Positions 1 to 10,467 of a DNA stretch of 64,000 nucleotides are shown here, in pieces; within the stretch, counting starts at the first letter, position 1, and each line of letters begins with the position of its first letter. The notes below the pieces were generated by a model. It worked only from the letters and a program-made list of their open reading frames with translations, had not been told where the DNA came from and made no database searches. The stretch comes from Guadua angustifolia (Eukaryota > Streptophyta > Magnoliopsida > Poales > Poaceae): contig CM070520.1 of the NCBI GenBank assembly GCA_036346375.1, positions 15,511,791 through 15,575,790 on the forward strand, read 5' to 3'. Position numbers and translations under genes: made by a program.

Positions 1-54
1 CTCTCCCCCTCCTTCTCCGTCTCCTTCCTCCACTTCGCCTCACCACCTCCTCTA

Positions 55-160
55 ATGGCGTCGCAGCCGGTGGCCGCCAGGGCGCCCTCGCGCCTCCTCC
101 ACTCCGGAGGGTTCCGCGCCCTCCCGAAGTCCGCCCCTGCCTCCCTCCGCTTCTCCGTAG
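55..160 (+). CDS. Possible first exon with organelle-targeting-like N terminus
   Basis: An ATG at 55 opens a 35-codon stretch rich in Arg, Ala and Ser with almost no acidic residues, ending at a plausible splice donor (GTAAAA from 161). That composition is typical of mitochondrial or plastid presequences. The leader before it is CT-rich, as in many plant 5' UTRs. The rest of the gene is not recognisable nearby: the next coding-looking sequence is at 1,381 and may belong to another gene. It could be a captured promoter plus first exon, or simply chance. The product is not recognised. Confidence 0.3.
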
Positions 161-1380
161 GTAAAACAAAGAAAATGCCACATTTTGGGCCAGTCATAGT
201 GCAATTTTTTTTGCTTGCATGTAGAGAAATTCCAAACAAAGAAAACTATATTTTTTTTGCTGGAATTGAGCTCTGTATAAAGATTTGCTTGCATTGTTAA
301 TTCTAATCTGATTTGTGCTCATTCGTGTTTGTCTATATTGGAGTTTGATGATTGTGGCAACACAAATGAGATGATTGTCATATTTGTTTATATGTTTTTA
401 AATTCTGATTTGTTTGTAAAAAGATAAGTGATTGGTAATGGTTTGACTATTTGTATTTAAATTGTTTAGTATTATTTATCTGGTGTTCAAATTGGTTAAT
501 GCATTTTCGAAATGCATGCTTTGTGTACTGCCTATGTTTGTTTGAACTTATTATGTTTCAAAATTTAGGCCCAAACCAGATAGTAGGGATAAGTGTGTTT
601 CGTTCCAATTTGATGTGGAATTGATCAGGGTGAGCATGTATCTCACATTACCTAACGTTTGTGTAGGTGACCATGCAACTTATAAAATATGACTGATAAA
701 GTAGTGTTGCAGTTATCAGTTGAATTTCATATGTTTGTTTGTGTGAGTTTGACTGTTTAATTGACCTCAGACAGATGTGTTAAGAAAAATATCTCAATTC
801 TGGTTGCTTGGATGTACTTTAGCTTGATACTGACAATCAAAAGTTTACCAGTCTTTACCATTTCCAAGAAATGTATCCCTCTGACAATGATACTTTGTTT
901 AATTCACACCAAGAATTTGCGCTTCTTTCTTTTATGGTGTTTCAGACTTAGTAATACAAATCAGATGTTTACTTTTTTTTTTAGTGTAAGATGCTGTCCA
1001 GTAAGCTGCTCACCTGATTTATGCTATCAAGAGAAGCAACTCTGATAAAGTCTGATTTTTCCTTTTTTTCTTCACCATGAATCTCTTATCATATTGTTCT
1101 GTCTCAATGGTATTTAGCATGATAGACTTTGATATTGTTCTGTCTCAGTAGTTTTAGCATGTACTCCAAAACTGGTGGTACTTCTGTCTGTATGCTTGCA
1201 TAGTTTAAACTTTGTTACTCATTTCAATAAGAATTTTGCCAATGTTGCTGACTGTTGAAAAATTGTAAAGTTTCCTGATATTATGTATTTAGAGAACATT
1301 GAGCATCTTTTCCCTGCTAGCTTACGCTTTTTGTATGCTTTGTCTGGTCCATTTAGTGACAGCATGCTGTGATCTTTCAG
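161..1380. other. AT-rich non-coding stretch
   Basis: The base composition is intron-like, with T-rich tracts and no reading frame of recognisable coding character. It may be one intron between the exon ending at 160 and the exon at 1,381, or unrelated DNA. No repeats or RNA genes were recognised. Confidence 0.4.
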
Positions 1381-1736
1381 GAAGTTGAAGTGTGAGGAAA
1401 CAGTTGCCAATATATGGCCCAGATTTGGAACTAACAAAAAGGAGCTAATAAAGGTACTGGGACTTCTTAACTGCTGTTATTTGATGAGACTTGGTGTTTC
1501 TTGGGACTAACGGTATCTCATTTGTTACTTCCCTAATAAAGGTCCACCATCTTCTGAATCATACATCTGGTTTACACAACGCATTGGGAGATGTGGTGAA
1601 AACTGATCCTATGTTGGTATGTGACTGGGAAGAGACGCTACACCAGATTGCCAAGTGTACACCTGAAACTGAACCTGGTTCAGCACAAGTTTACCACTAC
1701 CTATCCTTTGGTTGGCTGTGTGGTGGAGTCATAGAG
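1381..1736 (+). pseudogene. Beta-lactamase-like domain fragment (two exons)
   Basis: Two exons join in frame: 1,381-1,453 (after CTTTCAG, before GTACTG) and 1,542-1,736 (after AATAAAG, before GTATGT). Together they encode about 89 residues. The segment VHHLLNHTSGLH matches the conserved LLxHTSGL block of serine beta-lactamase/class C penicillin-binding-like proteins, and a later YHYLSFGW block lies where these proteins carry Y-x-N. Plants have such a domain fused behind an ABC1-type kinase in an organellar protein, which is the likely source. Upstream exons, including the SxxK nucleophile motif, and all downstream exons are missing, so no function is expected. The piece lies just upstream of the Helitron genes and may be captured sequence. 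Confidence 0.62.
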
Positions 1737-2863
1737 GTATGTTTCTCCCCTACCGTCACATAAACTGAAACTTTTATTTTATGGGAGAAATGAGCCTTGT
1801 TAATTGATTGATGCATCTTTATGGGGTCACATAATTGTACTAATTCGTAATCTGGCTAGGGTTGGCTAAATTTAAATGCAAAGCCCCACCAAGTTATCTT
1901 TTTTCAGTTATGGCCTATTGGCATTTAAGTAGAGGTAATTAATCGGAGACTTTCTCTGGTGCTTGGAAGGCAATTGAGGTACCTCTACTCCAAAAAAATA
2001 TCAACTGTTGATTAACGAAAGGGTAGCTTAGGTGTAGGATTTTTGTAAATGTGATCAATTTGTTAACAAAAGTGTTACTATTAATTGGTTGATGGTAACT
2101 GCGTGTACTATATATATATATTTTTCCATCAGATTGTGATGTGAATTTTTTTCTTTAGAAGTTTAACGGATGCCACAGTTTTAGCTAACATCTTATGACA
2201 CAGAATTCTAGATTCTAAGTACATTAAAATGCAGGTTTTGCTTTGATTGTATCATCAACGTTTGTGTATTTTGTATCATCAACGTTGGTGTGGTCGGGCC
2301 AGAGCCGATTAATGCGTGTCTAGGAACCCTTTCTTCCTCATCTTTCCATTTGGGCTGCCTCTGCCTGCACAGGCCGTAGATTAATATCTGTTCCCTTGTG
2401 GTCCTCCTGCTCCTCCTGGTCACCCGTACAACAACTGTTCAGGACCCACTGTTCTGGAACTGCAGCTAGCGGCCGGCTCTCCATTGCTTGCATAGTAGCA
2501 TCCTGCAGTCCTTGTGTGCAGCTAGCCAGTGCTGCTGCTGTTTTTTTTCTTTTAGATGCATGCTCCTCCGCTAGCATTCTTCCAGAGAGTTTCCTATTCT
2601 TCTTCTTCCAAAGGCAGCACAATAAAGAAGATCCTTAGAAACATGGGTCTGGAGCTCAACACATACCCACAGGAAAATACACAGCTTAATTGTGTATGAC
2701 AAATAGGCATATTTCTGTATTACAAACTCTTCTTTTCTGTTGACTCTCTTCTTTTCTGTTATAGAACTCCTTCATGTTATGTGAATGTGGAAAATGCTCC
2801 TGGCACCATTAAATAAAATATTTTTTAAATGTTTTATAACATCTGAATGTCTATGTCAGCTCA
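1737..2863. other. Non-coding stretch before the Helitron genes
   Basis: No gene was recognised. A short (TA)n tract lies near 2,110-2,121 and a mixed CT-rich section at 2,300-2,640. The 5' terminus of the Helitron may lie here or further left, but no convincing TC start was found. Confidence 0.35.
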
Positions 2864-4249
2864 ATGGCACCAATTAATCGAACACGAAAGAGAACGTACG
2901 CGTTGTTTTTTGAAAGTCCTGTGGTGCCTAAGTGAGTTTTACTTGACTATCTCTTTCATCTAATTAAAAGTAGACCAAATGTTTAAATAAGCTTTTTTTT
3001 TAGATTCAAAGAGTTTGACAACATTGAATTCGGGGATATAGACAGATCTTGGAGCATTTGTGTCTTGGTAGATGTTAAATTTCCTACTGAAGATAACGGT
3101 GATTTGCTTCGATTTATCTTAATAGATGAGACTGTAAGTTCAATGGTAATTCTATCCCTATAAAATTTATTTATTCTGTTGACTAACATGGTTTATTTTA
3201 AACTTAAAAGGGTTCCAAAATAGAAGCTTTTGTCAGGGACAAAAATATTTATAGGTTTAACTTCGCACTTAATGAAGGCCAAAAGTACATCATTCATCGT
3301 GTGCAGTTTCGGCCTAACTACGAGGAAGTTGCGTTTCGGAGCATCCGAAACTCTTATGAGTGCTTGCTAACGAACCACACAACAGTTGAACCTTATACTG
3401 TATTAGTTGATTTTCCTCTCTACCCAAAGCATTTCATGCCATTTGAAGACGTTTATGGACGTCCGAACAAAACATTTGTAGGTATGCTACAAAATTTCGT
3501 CGTAACAAATATAATATCAAATAATTTTTTGATGTCAAAATAAACATACAATATTTCATACAGATGTAGTTGGAGTCGTCGTTCATTTTGGTGATCTTGA
3601 ATACTATGAAACATTTCCACGCCGCATAGTGAATAGAGAGGTCACTCTTCTAGATACAAGGTAAATCTATAGTATTTTCAAATAAGTATTGTTTGATTAA
3701 AACTAATCGGTGCATAATATTTAAAATAATTTCTTCTTATGTTTAATTGTAGGTTCAACTTGTTAGTTGTTTAAGTATGGGATGAGCATTTAACCCAACA
3801 TATGCTCAATTGGTCAAAGGCCAAGGCAAAAAACCATGTGCTTGTAGCAACTATGCTGAAAAAAGACAACAGATACGGTAAAAAAACATAAACCTACAGA
3901 ATAATTAATACTATTTGTAATATGTAATTAAAGAAAAAGATACTCATAATATGTTGGTTTTAAAAACAGGTTGTGTGGAAACTACACGGTACACGAAACT
4001 AGCATTCGCTCTAGATCTTCTTACACAACATGAACTTCAAAGTAAGTGCTTTTGTAATAAGACAAAATAGACTCCAATTAAAAGAAAATTACAACCCTCT
4101 TTTACTAATATAATTTTTAAATTATTATTGTAGGCTTTCGACACAATCTGGTGGCAGGAGCATTTGATCTGACATTCATAAAAAGATTTATTGAAAGGAG
4201 GTGGCAATACCTAGCTCATGTGGTTACTAGGACTACCAAGCGACTATAG
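2864..4249 (+). pseudogene. RPA1-like single-strand DNA-binding protein (Helitron), seven exons
   Basis: A seven-exon model can be read: 2,864-2,931, 3,004-3,133, 3,211-3,481, 3,564-3,660, 3,753-3,877, 3,970-4,041 and 4,134-4,249. All have GT/AG borders and matching phases and end at TAG 4,247-4,249. The product resembles the OB-fold N-terminal part of replication protein A 70-kDa subunits, including the segment SWSICVLVDVKFP followed by a second OB-like region. Plant Helitrons commonly carry such a gene, thought to bind single-stranded DNA during transposition. Exon 5 has an in-frame TAA about eight codons in (near 3,774), so the protein would stop after roughly 195 residues. The ATG sits in a reasonable context (tcaATGG). 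The RPA family call is strong; exact exon edges are moderate. Confidence 0.78.
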
Positions 4250-4262
4250 ATGATGCTAATAT

Positions 4263-4567
4263 GATAAATGATGTAATTGGATGGTGGACATCTTTTATTA
4301 TTCTGATGACATGGTTTTTTGTTTGTGGGGACATGTTTATGTATGTTTGCTTATCAAAGATTGGTCTTACCTCCAATCTGGTCCTGAGTCGGTTATTCTC
4401 CTCATGAGCAACAGATAGATCATGACCGGCAGAGAACACAGGACTTCCTTGATGATCTTTTATTATTCTGGATAAATGATGTAATTGGATGCTGGACATC
4501 TTTTATTATTCTGATGACATGAATAGTTGTTTGTGTGGACATGTTTATGTATGTTTGCTTATCAAAT
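4263..4567 (+). repeat. Direct repeat, two copies of about 95-100 bp, offset 208 bp
   Basis: The segment starting gataaatgatgtaattgg at 4,263 recurs at 4,471 and both run to gcttatcaaa. The copies differ at only a few bases and follow the stop codon of the RPA-like gene. They probably arose as a local duplication inside the Helitron. Confidence 0.8.
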
Positions 4568-4701
4568 TATTCTTTTCGATCCTACAGTTCACATAGGTCC
4601 TTACTCTTGTTGCACTGTCAAAACCAAAAGGTTGCACTCCATCATGGGTTTCATGATCATCAGAATTGTCAACAGGGTTTTTGTGATGCCCTGAGACAGG
4701 T

Positions 4702-5630
4702 TCACCAGCAATGTCCTTTTTCCACTTCAGGAAAGCCAGTCATCTCCTGAAGAGGGTCCTTATGATGCCCAGAGTCAGGTTCTCCAGCAGAAGGTTCTTT
4801 TTCCTGTTCAGGCAAGGCAGCCGTCTCCTGGAACCCACTTGGCACTGCAACCAAGGATAGTTGACCACCTATCTCTCCTGAAAAAGGCCGCCCAGAGTCA
4901 GGTTCTCCAGCAGAAGGTTCTTTTTCCTGTTCAGCAAACGCAGTCGTCTCCTGAAACCCACTTGGCACTGCAACTAAGGATAGTTGACCACCTATCTCTC
5001 CTGAAAAAGGCCCATCAAACAGTTTTGCTGGGCTCTGACCTTGAGACCTAACATCAGCTACACCATGGCCAAAATTGCCAGGTCTATCTTCAGCGATCTT
5101 CTTACATTCCTGAGTCTCACACTTACCATCTTTGCTGACTCCCAGTTTGCCAGATTTACTAACCCTGCGCCTTTTAGCTTTCCTTTGGTGAAAGGACAAC
5201 TGATGTTGCACATAGGCACCCTGCTCATGAAAAGTCAAATTGCACTTGTGGCATTCTTTTGCATTTGCTTCTACCCGAATGTCATCCTTATGAGGTTTTT
5301 GTTGGCGAGAATCACCAGAGTGGCTGGATAATGTAACCGAAGTAACTGGCATTGCACTTTGCTTTTCCTCAGTTGACTCAGTTTGCTGGTGAAGACCTAC
5401 AGACTAATCAAGCATTCCATCGAGTTAAACAATGAAAGCTCAACTGCACGGACAAGGTGCATACTCCAAAAACTTACATTAACAGCATTCAAGTCATGCA
5501 CGCCTGCATCGTTTCTCTGAATGGCAGTTGGCTTTGCCTCCGGATATCCAAGAAGAGTTATGAGATAGGAAGAGACTTCTTTGCAAGTAGTGAACTGATG
5601 TCCTTTGGGGCTGGAAAGTATGTCGTGCAC
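4702..5630 (-). pseudogene. Captured fragment of an MBD/C2H2-type nuclear protein gene
   Basis: The minus strand has two coding blocks. Block 1 (5,630 to about 5,480) encodes a segment like the PKGxxFxxxKEVxxYL core seen in plant methyl-CpG-binding-domain proteins, then ends at a GTAAGT donor. Block 2 (about 5,395 to 4,702) encodes a C2H2 zinc finger (CHKC...QHQLSFHQ) followed by a basic stretch and a repeated acidic tail. The arrangement resembles a grass MBD8-type protein; that name is tentative. It lies opposite to the Helitron genes and lacks start, end and most of the host protein, as expected for captured exons. The tail contains an exact-phase tandem duplication (4,767-5,012). If transcribed with the Helitron genes it would be antisense to its parent gene. 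Confidence 0.6.
4767..5012 (-). repeat. In-frame tandem duplication, 2 x 123 bp
   Basis: Two adjacent units, 4,767-4,889 and 4,890-5,012, are nearly identical. Each encodes 41 residues, containing the blocks GEIGGQLSLVAVPSGFQET and EQEKEPSAGEPDSG, so the duplication keeps the captured frame open. Confidence 0.88.
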
Positions 5631-5725
5631 AATTAGCTAGGGCAAGCTATGGAAGTGGCAAAATAACATGAAAAATGCAATCTTCTACTCAATGAGATGA
5701 GAAAAGTATTCTCCTAAACCACGTA

Positions 5726-7597
5726 CCTGGTGCCACCTCCTTTGAAGAACTTAGGACTGTGAACGGTGTAGTCTACCCGTTCTTCCGTGAAGCCGCTGAG
5801 AAGAGGGGACTAATCGAGGCTGACAACACCCTAGAGGTGTGCCTTAGTGAGGCTGAGCTATTCCAGATGCCATCATCGCTCAGGAGGCTCTTTGCAACTA
5901 TATTGGTGTTCTGTGAGCCAAACGACGTGTGTGGGCTATGGGAAAGGCATCTGGAGGGAATGTCAGACGACTACCGCCGTTCCCATGCATGCCAACAGAC
6001 AGTTGAGCAGATGGTGCTATTGGACATCAGAAATATGCTGCAATCGATGGGGAAGGACATAACATCATTTCCTCTCCCTGTTATAGATGAGTCTCACGAC
6101 AACGTCGGTATAGAGGTCAGAGAGATATACGAGGAGTCAACAATCCAGGTCGACGATGAGCATATATCTCTATCATCCTCCCTCAACCCTGAGCAAATGG
6201 CAGCATACGTCGACATATTATCTGCGGTTGATAGTGGCGATGGAGGTGTCTTCTTCGTAGATGGCCCGGGAGGAACCGGAAAGACATTCCTATATAAAGC
6301 TTTGCTTGCGAAGATCCGAGGTGATGGCAAGATAGCAGTGGCAACCGCGACGTCGGGCGTAGCCGCATCCATCATGCCTGGAGGTAGGACAACGCACTCG
6401 AGGTTTAAGATCCCACTCAACGTTACAAATGGGACGGTCTGTAGCTTCACAAAGCAAAGTGGGACCGCTAAGCTTCTTCAGCAGGCATCATTGATAATAT
6501 GGGACGAAGCCTCCATGACGAGGCGACAGGCGATGGAGGCCCTAGACAGTAGCATGCGAGACATCATGGGCCGACGTGATCTGCCGTTCGGTGGAAAAAC
6601 GATCGTGTTTGGTGGAGACTTCAGGCAGGTTCTACCGGTTATTCGTAAGGGGACGAGGCCACAAATAATTGACACAACGTTGCGTAAGTCATACCTATGG
6701 GATTCTATGCGGCAGCTAAGACTTGTACGTAACATAAGGGCCCAGAGTGATCCTGAGTACACAGAGTACCTATTGCGGATTGGGAATGGTATCGAGGAGA
6801 CTAATGAGGATAGCTGCGTGCGGCTTCCCGACTAGATCTGTGTTCCATATACAGGAAATGGCACAGACATTGATAAACTTATACAGAGTGTTTTTCCTAT
6901 GCTGAATGACAACCTATCGGATGCCAATTATATCACATCTCGAGCCATCCTATCGACCCGGAACGAGTACATTGATACGATCAATATGAAGATGATTGAC
7001 ATGTTTCATGGGGAGGAAATGGTGTACCATAGCTTCGATTCTGCAGAGGATGATCCCCATAGCTACTACCCTCCTGAATTCCTAAACACCCTGACCCCTA
7101 ACGGTCTACCTTCGCATATACTCAAGCTCAAGATTAACTGTCCCGTGATACTGTTGCGGAACATTGACCCTGCAAATGGACTATGCAACGGGACGAGACT
7201 TGTAGTCCGGGCATTCCAAAAGAATACTATAGACGCCGAGATTGTGCTTGGCCAGCACGCTGGGAAGAGGGTGTTTCTACCTCAAATACCTCTATGTCCC
7301 TCTGATGACGAAATGTTCCCATTTAGGTTCAAGAGAAAGCAGTTCCCTGTCAGGCTCAGCTTCGCAATGACAATTAACAAGGCGCAAGGGCAGACCATTC
7401 CGAATGTCGGTGTCTACCTCCCTGAGCCGGTTTTCTCTCATGGGCAATTGTATGTTGCACTATCTAGAGCCACCGCTAGAAGCAATATCAAGATACTTGC
7501 CGCCGCAAATAAAGAGAAGGATAAGGGTCGAAAATCTAATAAAACTCACGGAAACCTCATAAAAAACATTGTCTACAAAGAAGTACTCACATCATAG
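5726..7597 (+). pseudogene. Helitron helicase (PIF1-type), C-terminal part, broken by a stop
   Basis: This is the superfamily 1 5'-3' DNA helicase half of a RepHel protein, which unwinds donor DNA in rolling-circle transposition. Visible motifs: Walker A DGPGGTGKTF (near 6,260), Walker B LIIWDEASM (near 6,500), VFGGDFRQVLPV (near 6,610) and the C-terminal block INKAQGQTIPNVGVYLP followed by LYVALSRA (near 7,370-7,470). Homology starts abruptly at about 5,726 with a GATSFEELRTVNG block, so Rep and the N-terminal helper regions are missing. An in-frame TAG at 6,833-6,835 interrupts an otherwise continuous frame; homology continues at once on the other side. An ATG-initiated frame begins only at about 5,759. 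Confidence is high for family and inactivation. Confidence 0.9.
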
Positions 7598-7810
7598 ACA
7601 AGGTTTTAATCGAAATGATATCCAAGTCGTGTAATAATGTAACTGTTTATTTTAAGATCTTTCGGAATGTATACCAAGAATATCATCTCTATGTATGTTG
7701 TAATCGAGAGAAACCATAGAAACTTTTGTAATCGGGAGAAATAGATGTGTGATCTTTTAGCACAATTTGTTTTATTGCTTGACCTTTATGTTTCGTTAGC
7801 AATTTTGTTT

Positions 7811-7840
7811 GTCGTAGCAACGCACGGGCATTGAACTAGT
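7811..7840 (+). other. Helitron 3' terminus (CTAG followed by target T)
   Basis: The sequence gtcgtagcaacgcacgggca is followed by ttgaa and CTAG at 7,836-7,839, with T at 7,840. The GC-rich block before CTAG is the usual plant Helitron 3' signature. The expected hairpin is not perfect here. NLR sequence begins immediately afterwards. Confidence 0.75.
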
Positions 7841-9496
7841 CATGCTCCAATGCGGCCGTAGTTTGTGACCGCCCAGATGATACCGGTGCTTCCTAGTCCA
7901 TGATCTGCGACATGATGTGCTAGATGAGGCTCTTGGTGTCAGGCGGACTCGGACACCTTGACCGCAGCTGCTGCTCGAACCGTCCTCCAATCGGCGGAAG
8001 ATCTCCATGGCGGCGTCGTCTTGCCCATCCCAGTGGGTCCGACGATGGGGAGCAATTGCAGCAGCTCCTCCCCATCGTTCATGAGCCACGTGGCGATTTC
8101 TTTCTCGGCCGTCGATGCCAATGGGACGGAGGTCACCGGCGCAGGCAGCGGCAGCCTAGAATCGCCGTCATGCGACACCGTGTTGTTGAGGTATGACCGG
8201 CGGCATCATCGATCGCGAAGGTTGCTCGATCCGAGTTATATTCAGCTCCGGACAAGCTGTTGTCGATGTATTCCACCGACGAACTGGAGGATCTGAGACC
8301 GGGTTTAGTTCGGAAGGAGGGCGTCTTCGCGGCTGGCTAAACCTAGAGGGCGAAAACCCTAGGGACTCCTACGCGAAGGATTCCGGCGTCTATGAACTAC
8401 GGATGACACGAAGATTTTACCCAGGTTCAGGCCCCCTTTGCCTCGGGTAATAGCCTTACTTCCTGCTAGATTGTTTTGAGAGTGTTTGGAAATCGACAAG
8501 ACAAAGCTTGGGGATTACAAGTTCTTCCCTAGGCTCTACTGCGATACTCTTGCTTGTTCTTTCCAACCTTCGACCGACCCTTTCCCATGCACCCGAGGGC
8601 CCTTATATAGGCCAGGCTAACGGGAGTAGGTAAAGGGGGGTCATCATGCTGATCCTTACACATTTAATACGCCTTCCTGTGCTGTCCCGTTCCTCCAGCC
8701 TCATTAAATGCCGACGCATGGCTTCGCCGGGTCCGCCCGGGATGTGACCCCTTCTTGACGGGTTGGTGAGAGGCGTCAGAGGAATGGGCTTGTAGCAGAA
8801 ATCCTCGCAGCTGACAGGTCTGACACCGCTGTCCTGTTGCTCAGAACGGTACGACAGGGGAAGGAGCCTTCGAGGTGAAGCCACCTCGCATCACCTTTTT
8901 GCCCTGCGGCGGGGCGAGCAGGGCGTCCTCGCCCACCTGCTCGCCGGGTGCCACGTGGACCGCCCGCCGGGAAAGCAGGCGTTCGCCCACTGCCGCCGGG
9001 TGCCACGTGGCCGCCACGAAAGCGAGCAAGCGTCCTCGCCCTGCTTTCGCCGGTGCCACGGGATCGCCCGGGCGGCGAGCGTTTCGCCCACCGCCGCCGG
9101 GCGCCACGTGGACCTGACATGTTTGACCGCCGTGTTGACTGCTTTTGTGCGGCGAAGAGGGTACCCAGCGCAGAGTACGCTGACAACTGTGATCAGATCA
9201 ATCTCGTCGGGCACTTTGCGGCGGATGAGCTCACGGATCCATATAGCCAGGTCCACCAGGTGCCTCAACCCGTCCAACATTGGGGATTCAACATGACGCA
9301 GCCAAAGCTCTGTCGATGCCAGCTTATGAAGCGCTGCAACAATGGTGCTCAGCTTCTTCTCCGTCTACACGAAGCCACGCAGGATGTGGGAGGGAAGGGT
9401 ACGACCATGATTCCGCAGCAGCTCGGAGATCGTCACGAGAAGGGGCTCCGTCGCCTTTAATGCTTTGTCCCTAGCAGTCACGGCGGCCGTCGCCAT
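7841..9496 (-). pseudogene. NLR gene fragment (coiled coil plus P-loop), split by an LTR and cut by the Helitron
   Basis: Reading leftwards from an ATG at 9,496, about 105 residues resemble the Rx-type N-terminal coiled coil of grass NLR proteins (blocks KATEPLLVTISELLRNHG and LASTELWLRHVESPMLDGLR), with a TAG after about 45 codons. Homology stops near 9,185, where LTR sequence begins, and resumes near 8,190 with EIATWLMNDGEELLQLLPIVGPTGMGKTT. That is an NB-ARC start with an intact P-loop GPTGMGKTT. A frameshift follows directly after the P-loop, then MEIFRRLEDGS in another frame, and the remainder ends at the Helitron terminus. NLRs are intracellular immune receptors; this copy is dead. The CT-rich tract at 9,500-9,650 is probably its 5' leader. 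Confidence 0.75.
8195..9183 (-). mobile_element. LTR of a gypsy-type retrotransposon (solo or truncated)
   Basis: This roughly 1-kb GC-rich block lies between the two halves of the NLR fragment. On the minus strand it has a TATA box (CCTATATAAGGG, around 8,603-8,610) followed by a U5-like region containing GGCCTGAACCTGGGTAAAAT, a phrase typical of several grass gypsy LTRs. The U3 part (8,880-9,110) contains imperfect GC-rich tandem units built on GCCGCCGGG and CCACGTGG. No internal domain is present. The exact termini and target duplication could not be fixed, so both coordinates are approximate. Confidence 0.6.
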
Positions 9497-10188
9497 CTTA
9501 AGCGCTCTCTGTTTCTCATTCTCTCGCTGTCTCTCCCGCACTAGCTGTTTCGCAACCTGTATCTCTCGCTCTATCGCTCTATCTCTGGCACAGTGGCACT
9601 ATCGCTTCCTCTATCTCTACCTCCCTCTCCCATGTAAGAAACAAATCTTCCATGCAAGAAACAAAACATGAAGTGCTGCGGATGCGGAGAAGGTGAGTTC
9701 TCTCGGTGTGATGCGGTGAACACTGAACGACACAGGACCTTTTCCTTTCAAGTTGTTTTACGCTACATGCTTGGGATGTCCTAGTTTATTCGCGCATTTT
9801 CTTTTGACATACACGCTAAAAAATATTAAAAAATAACTATACTAATAATTACTATCTCTAAACACTATATTCAACATATACAAAATAAAGAATATAAAGT
9901 AAAGCTAAATATTTATTAGAGATATAAAGAAAACATCATACTAATTTTACATTAAAAATAAAATATATTCTATATTATAGATAAAAAATAATTAAAAATA
10001 TACTATATAATCTTGGACGGGAACAGTAGTATAGTTAAAAAAGACCGTTAGGCTGCTAACACAATAAACATTGCATTTAGGACAGTTAGACACATTTCAA
10101 CTAGTAGCTCTAACGTCACCTTTCAACCAAACAAATTTTAGCTATACACCTTTTCATATCTTTTAAATATACACCATTCAACCAGATA
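9497..10188. other. Non-coding: CT-rich leader then AT-rich DNA
   Basis: Positions 9,500-9,650 are rich in ctctct/tatctc runs and lie upstream of the minus-strand NLR start. From about 9,780 the sequence is AT-rich with short repeats. No gene was recognised. Confidence 0.4.
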
Positions 10189-10467
10189 CTCCCTCTGTTT
10201 TTTTTATAAGGCGTATTTTGACTTTGCACAAGGATTAAGGTTGCGTTAAAATTGAGAAAGATACAAGAAAAAATAACTTAGATGCCCCCACTTAATTGTC
10301 TTAGAAGATGAAAGATATATACTTTGTGTGGGTGGTAATGAATAAATGTATAAAAATGAGAGAAAATAAATAGGGGTATAGAAGGAAAGATCTCATTAAA
10401 TCTACATACAAGTCTTAAATTTGTAAACAAAATCATTAAAAAAATAGACCTTATATAAAAAACGGAG
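10189..10467. mobile_element. Stowaway-type MITE (Tc1/Mariner-like)
   Basis: The left end ctccctctgttttttttata follows a TA at 10,187-10,188. The right end, ttatataaaaaacggag, is its inverted complement. CTCCCTCYGT termini with TA targets are the hallmark of grass Stowaway/Mariner-derived MITEs. The last few bases and the right TA are degraded. The element lies inside a low-complexity region of caact/ttt-type short repeats (10,080-10,640). Confidence 0.75.

Larger units (their letters stand above)
2864..7839 (+). mobile_element. Helitron with RPA-like, captured MBD-like and helicase genes (5' end not located)
   Basis: Three observations support a Helitron. An RPA1-like single-strand-binding gene and a PIF1-type helicase lie in the same orientation, as in plant rolling-circle transposons. 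The sequence downstream of the helicase ends in CTAG at 7,836-7,839 followed by T, the expected 3' end and target base. A fragment of an unrelated host gene (4,702-5,630) sits inside in the opposite orientation, which is typical Helitron capture. The Rep (HUH endonuclease) part is missing, because helicase homology begins abruptly at about 5,726. Both transposon genes carry nonsense changes, so the copy cannot move by itself. The left coordinate is the start of the RPA gene, not the true terminus. Confidence 0.78.

Noticed and set aside
8776..9460. Several overlapping arginine/proline-rich frames on both strands
   Set aside because: They cover the GC-rich LTR and its tandem units, with no domain similarity. 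Only the minus-strand NLR pieces at either side are supported.
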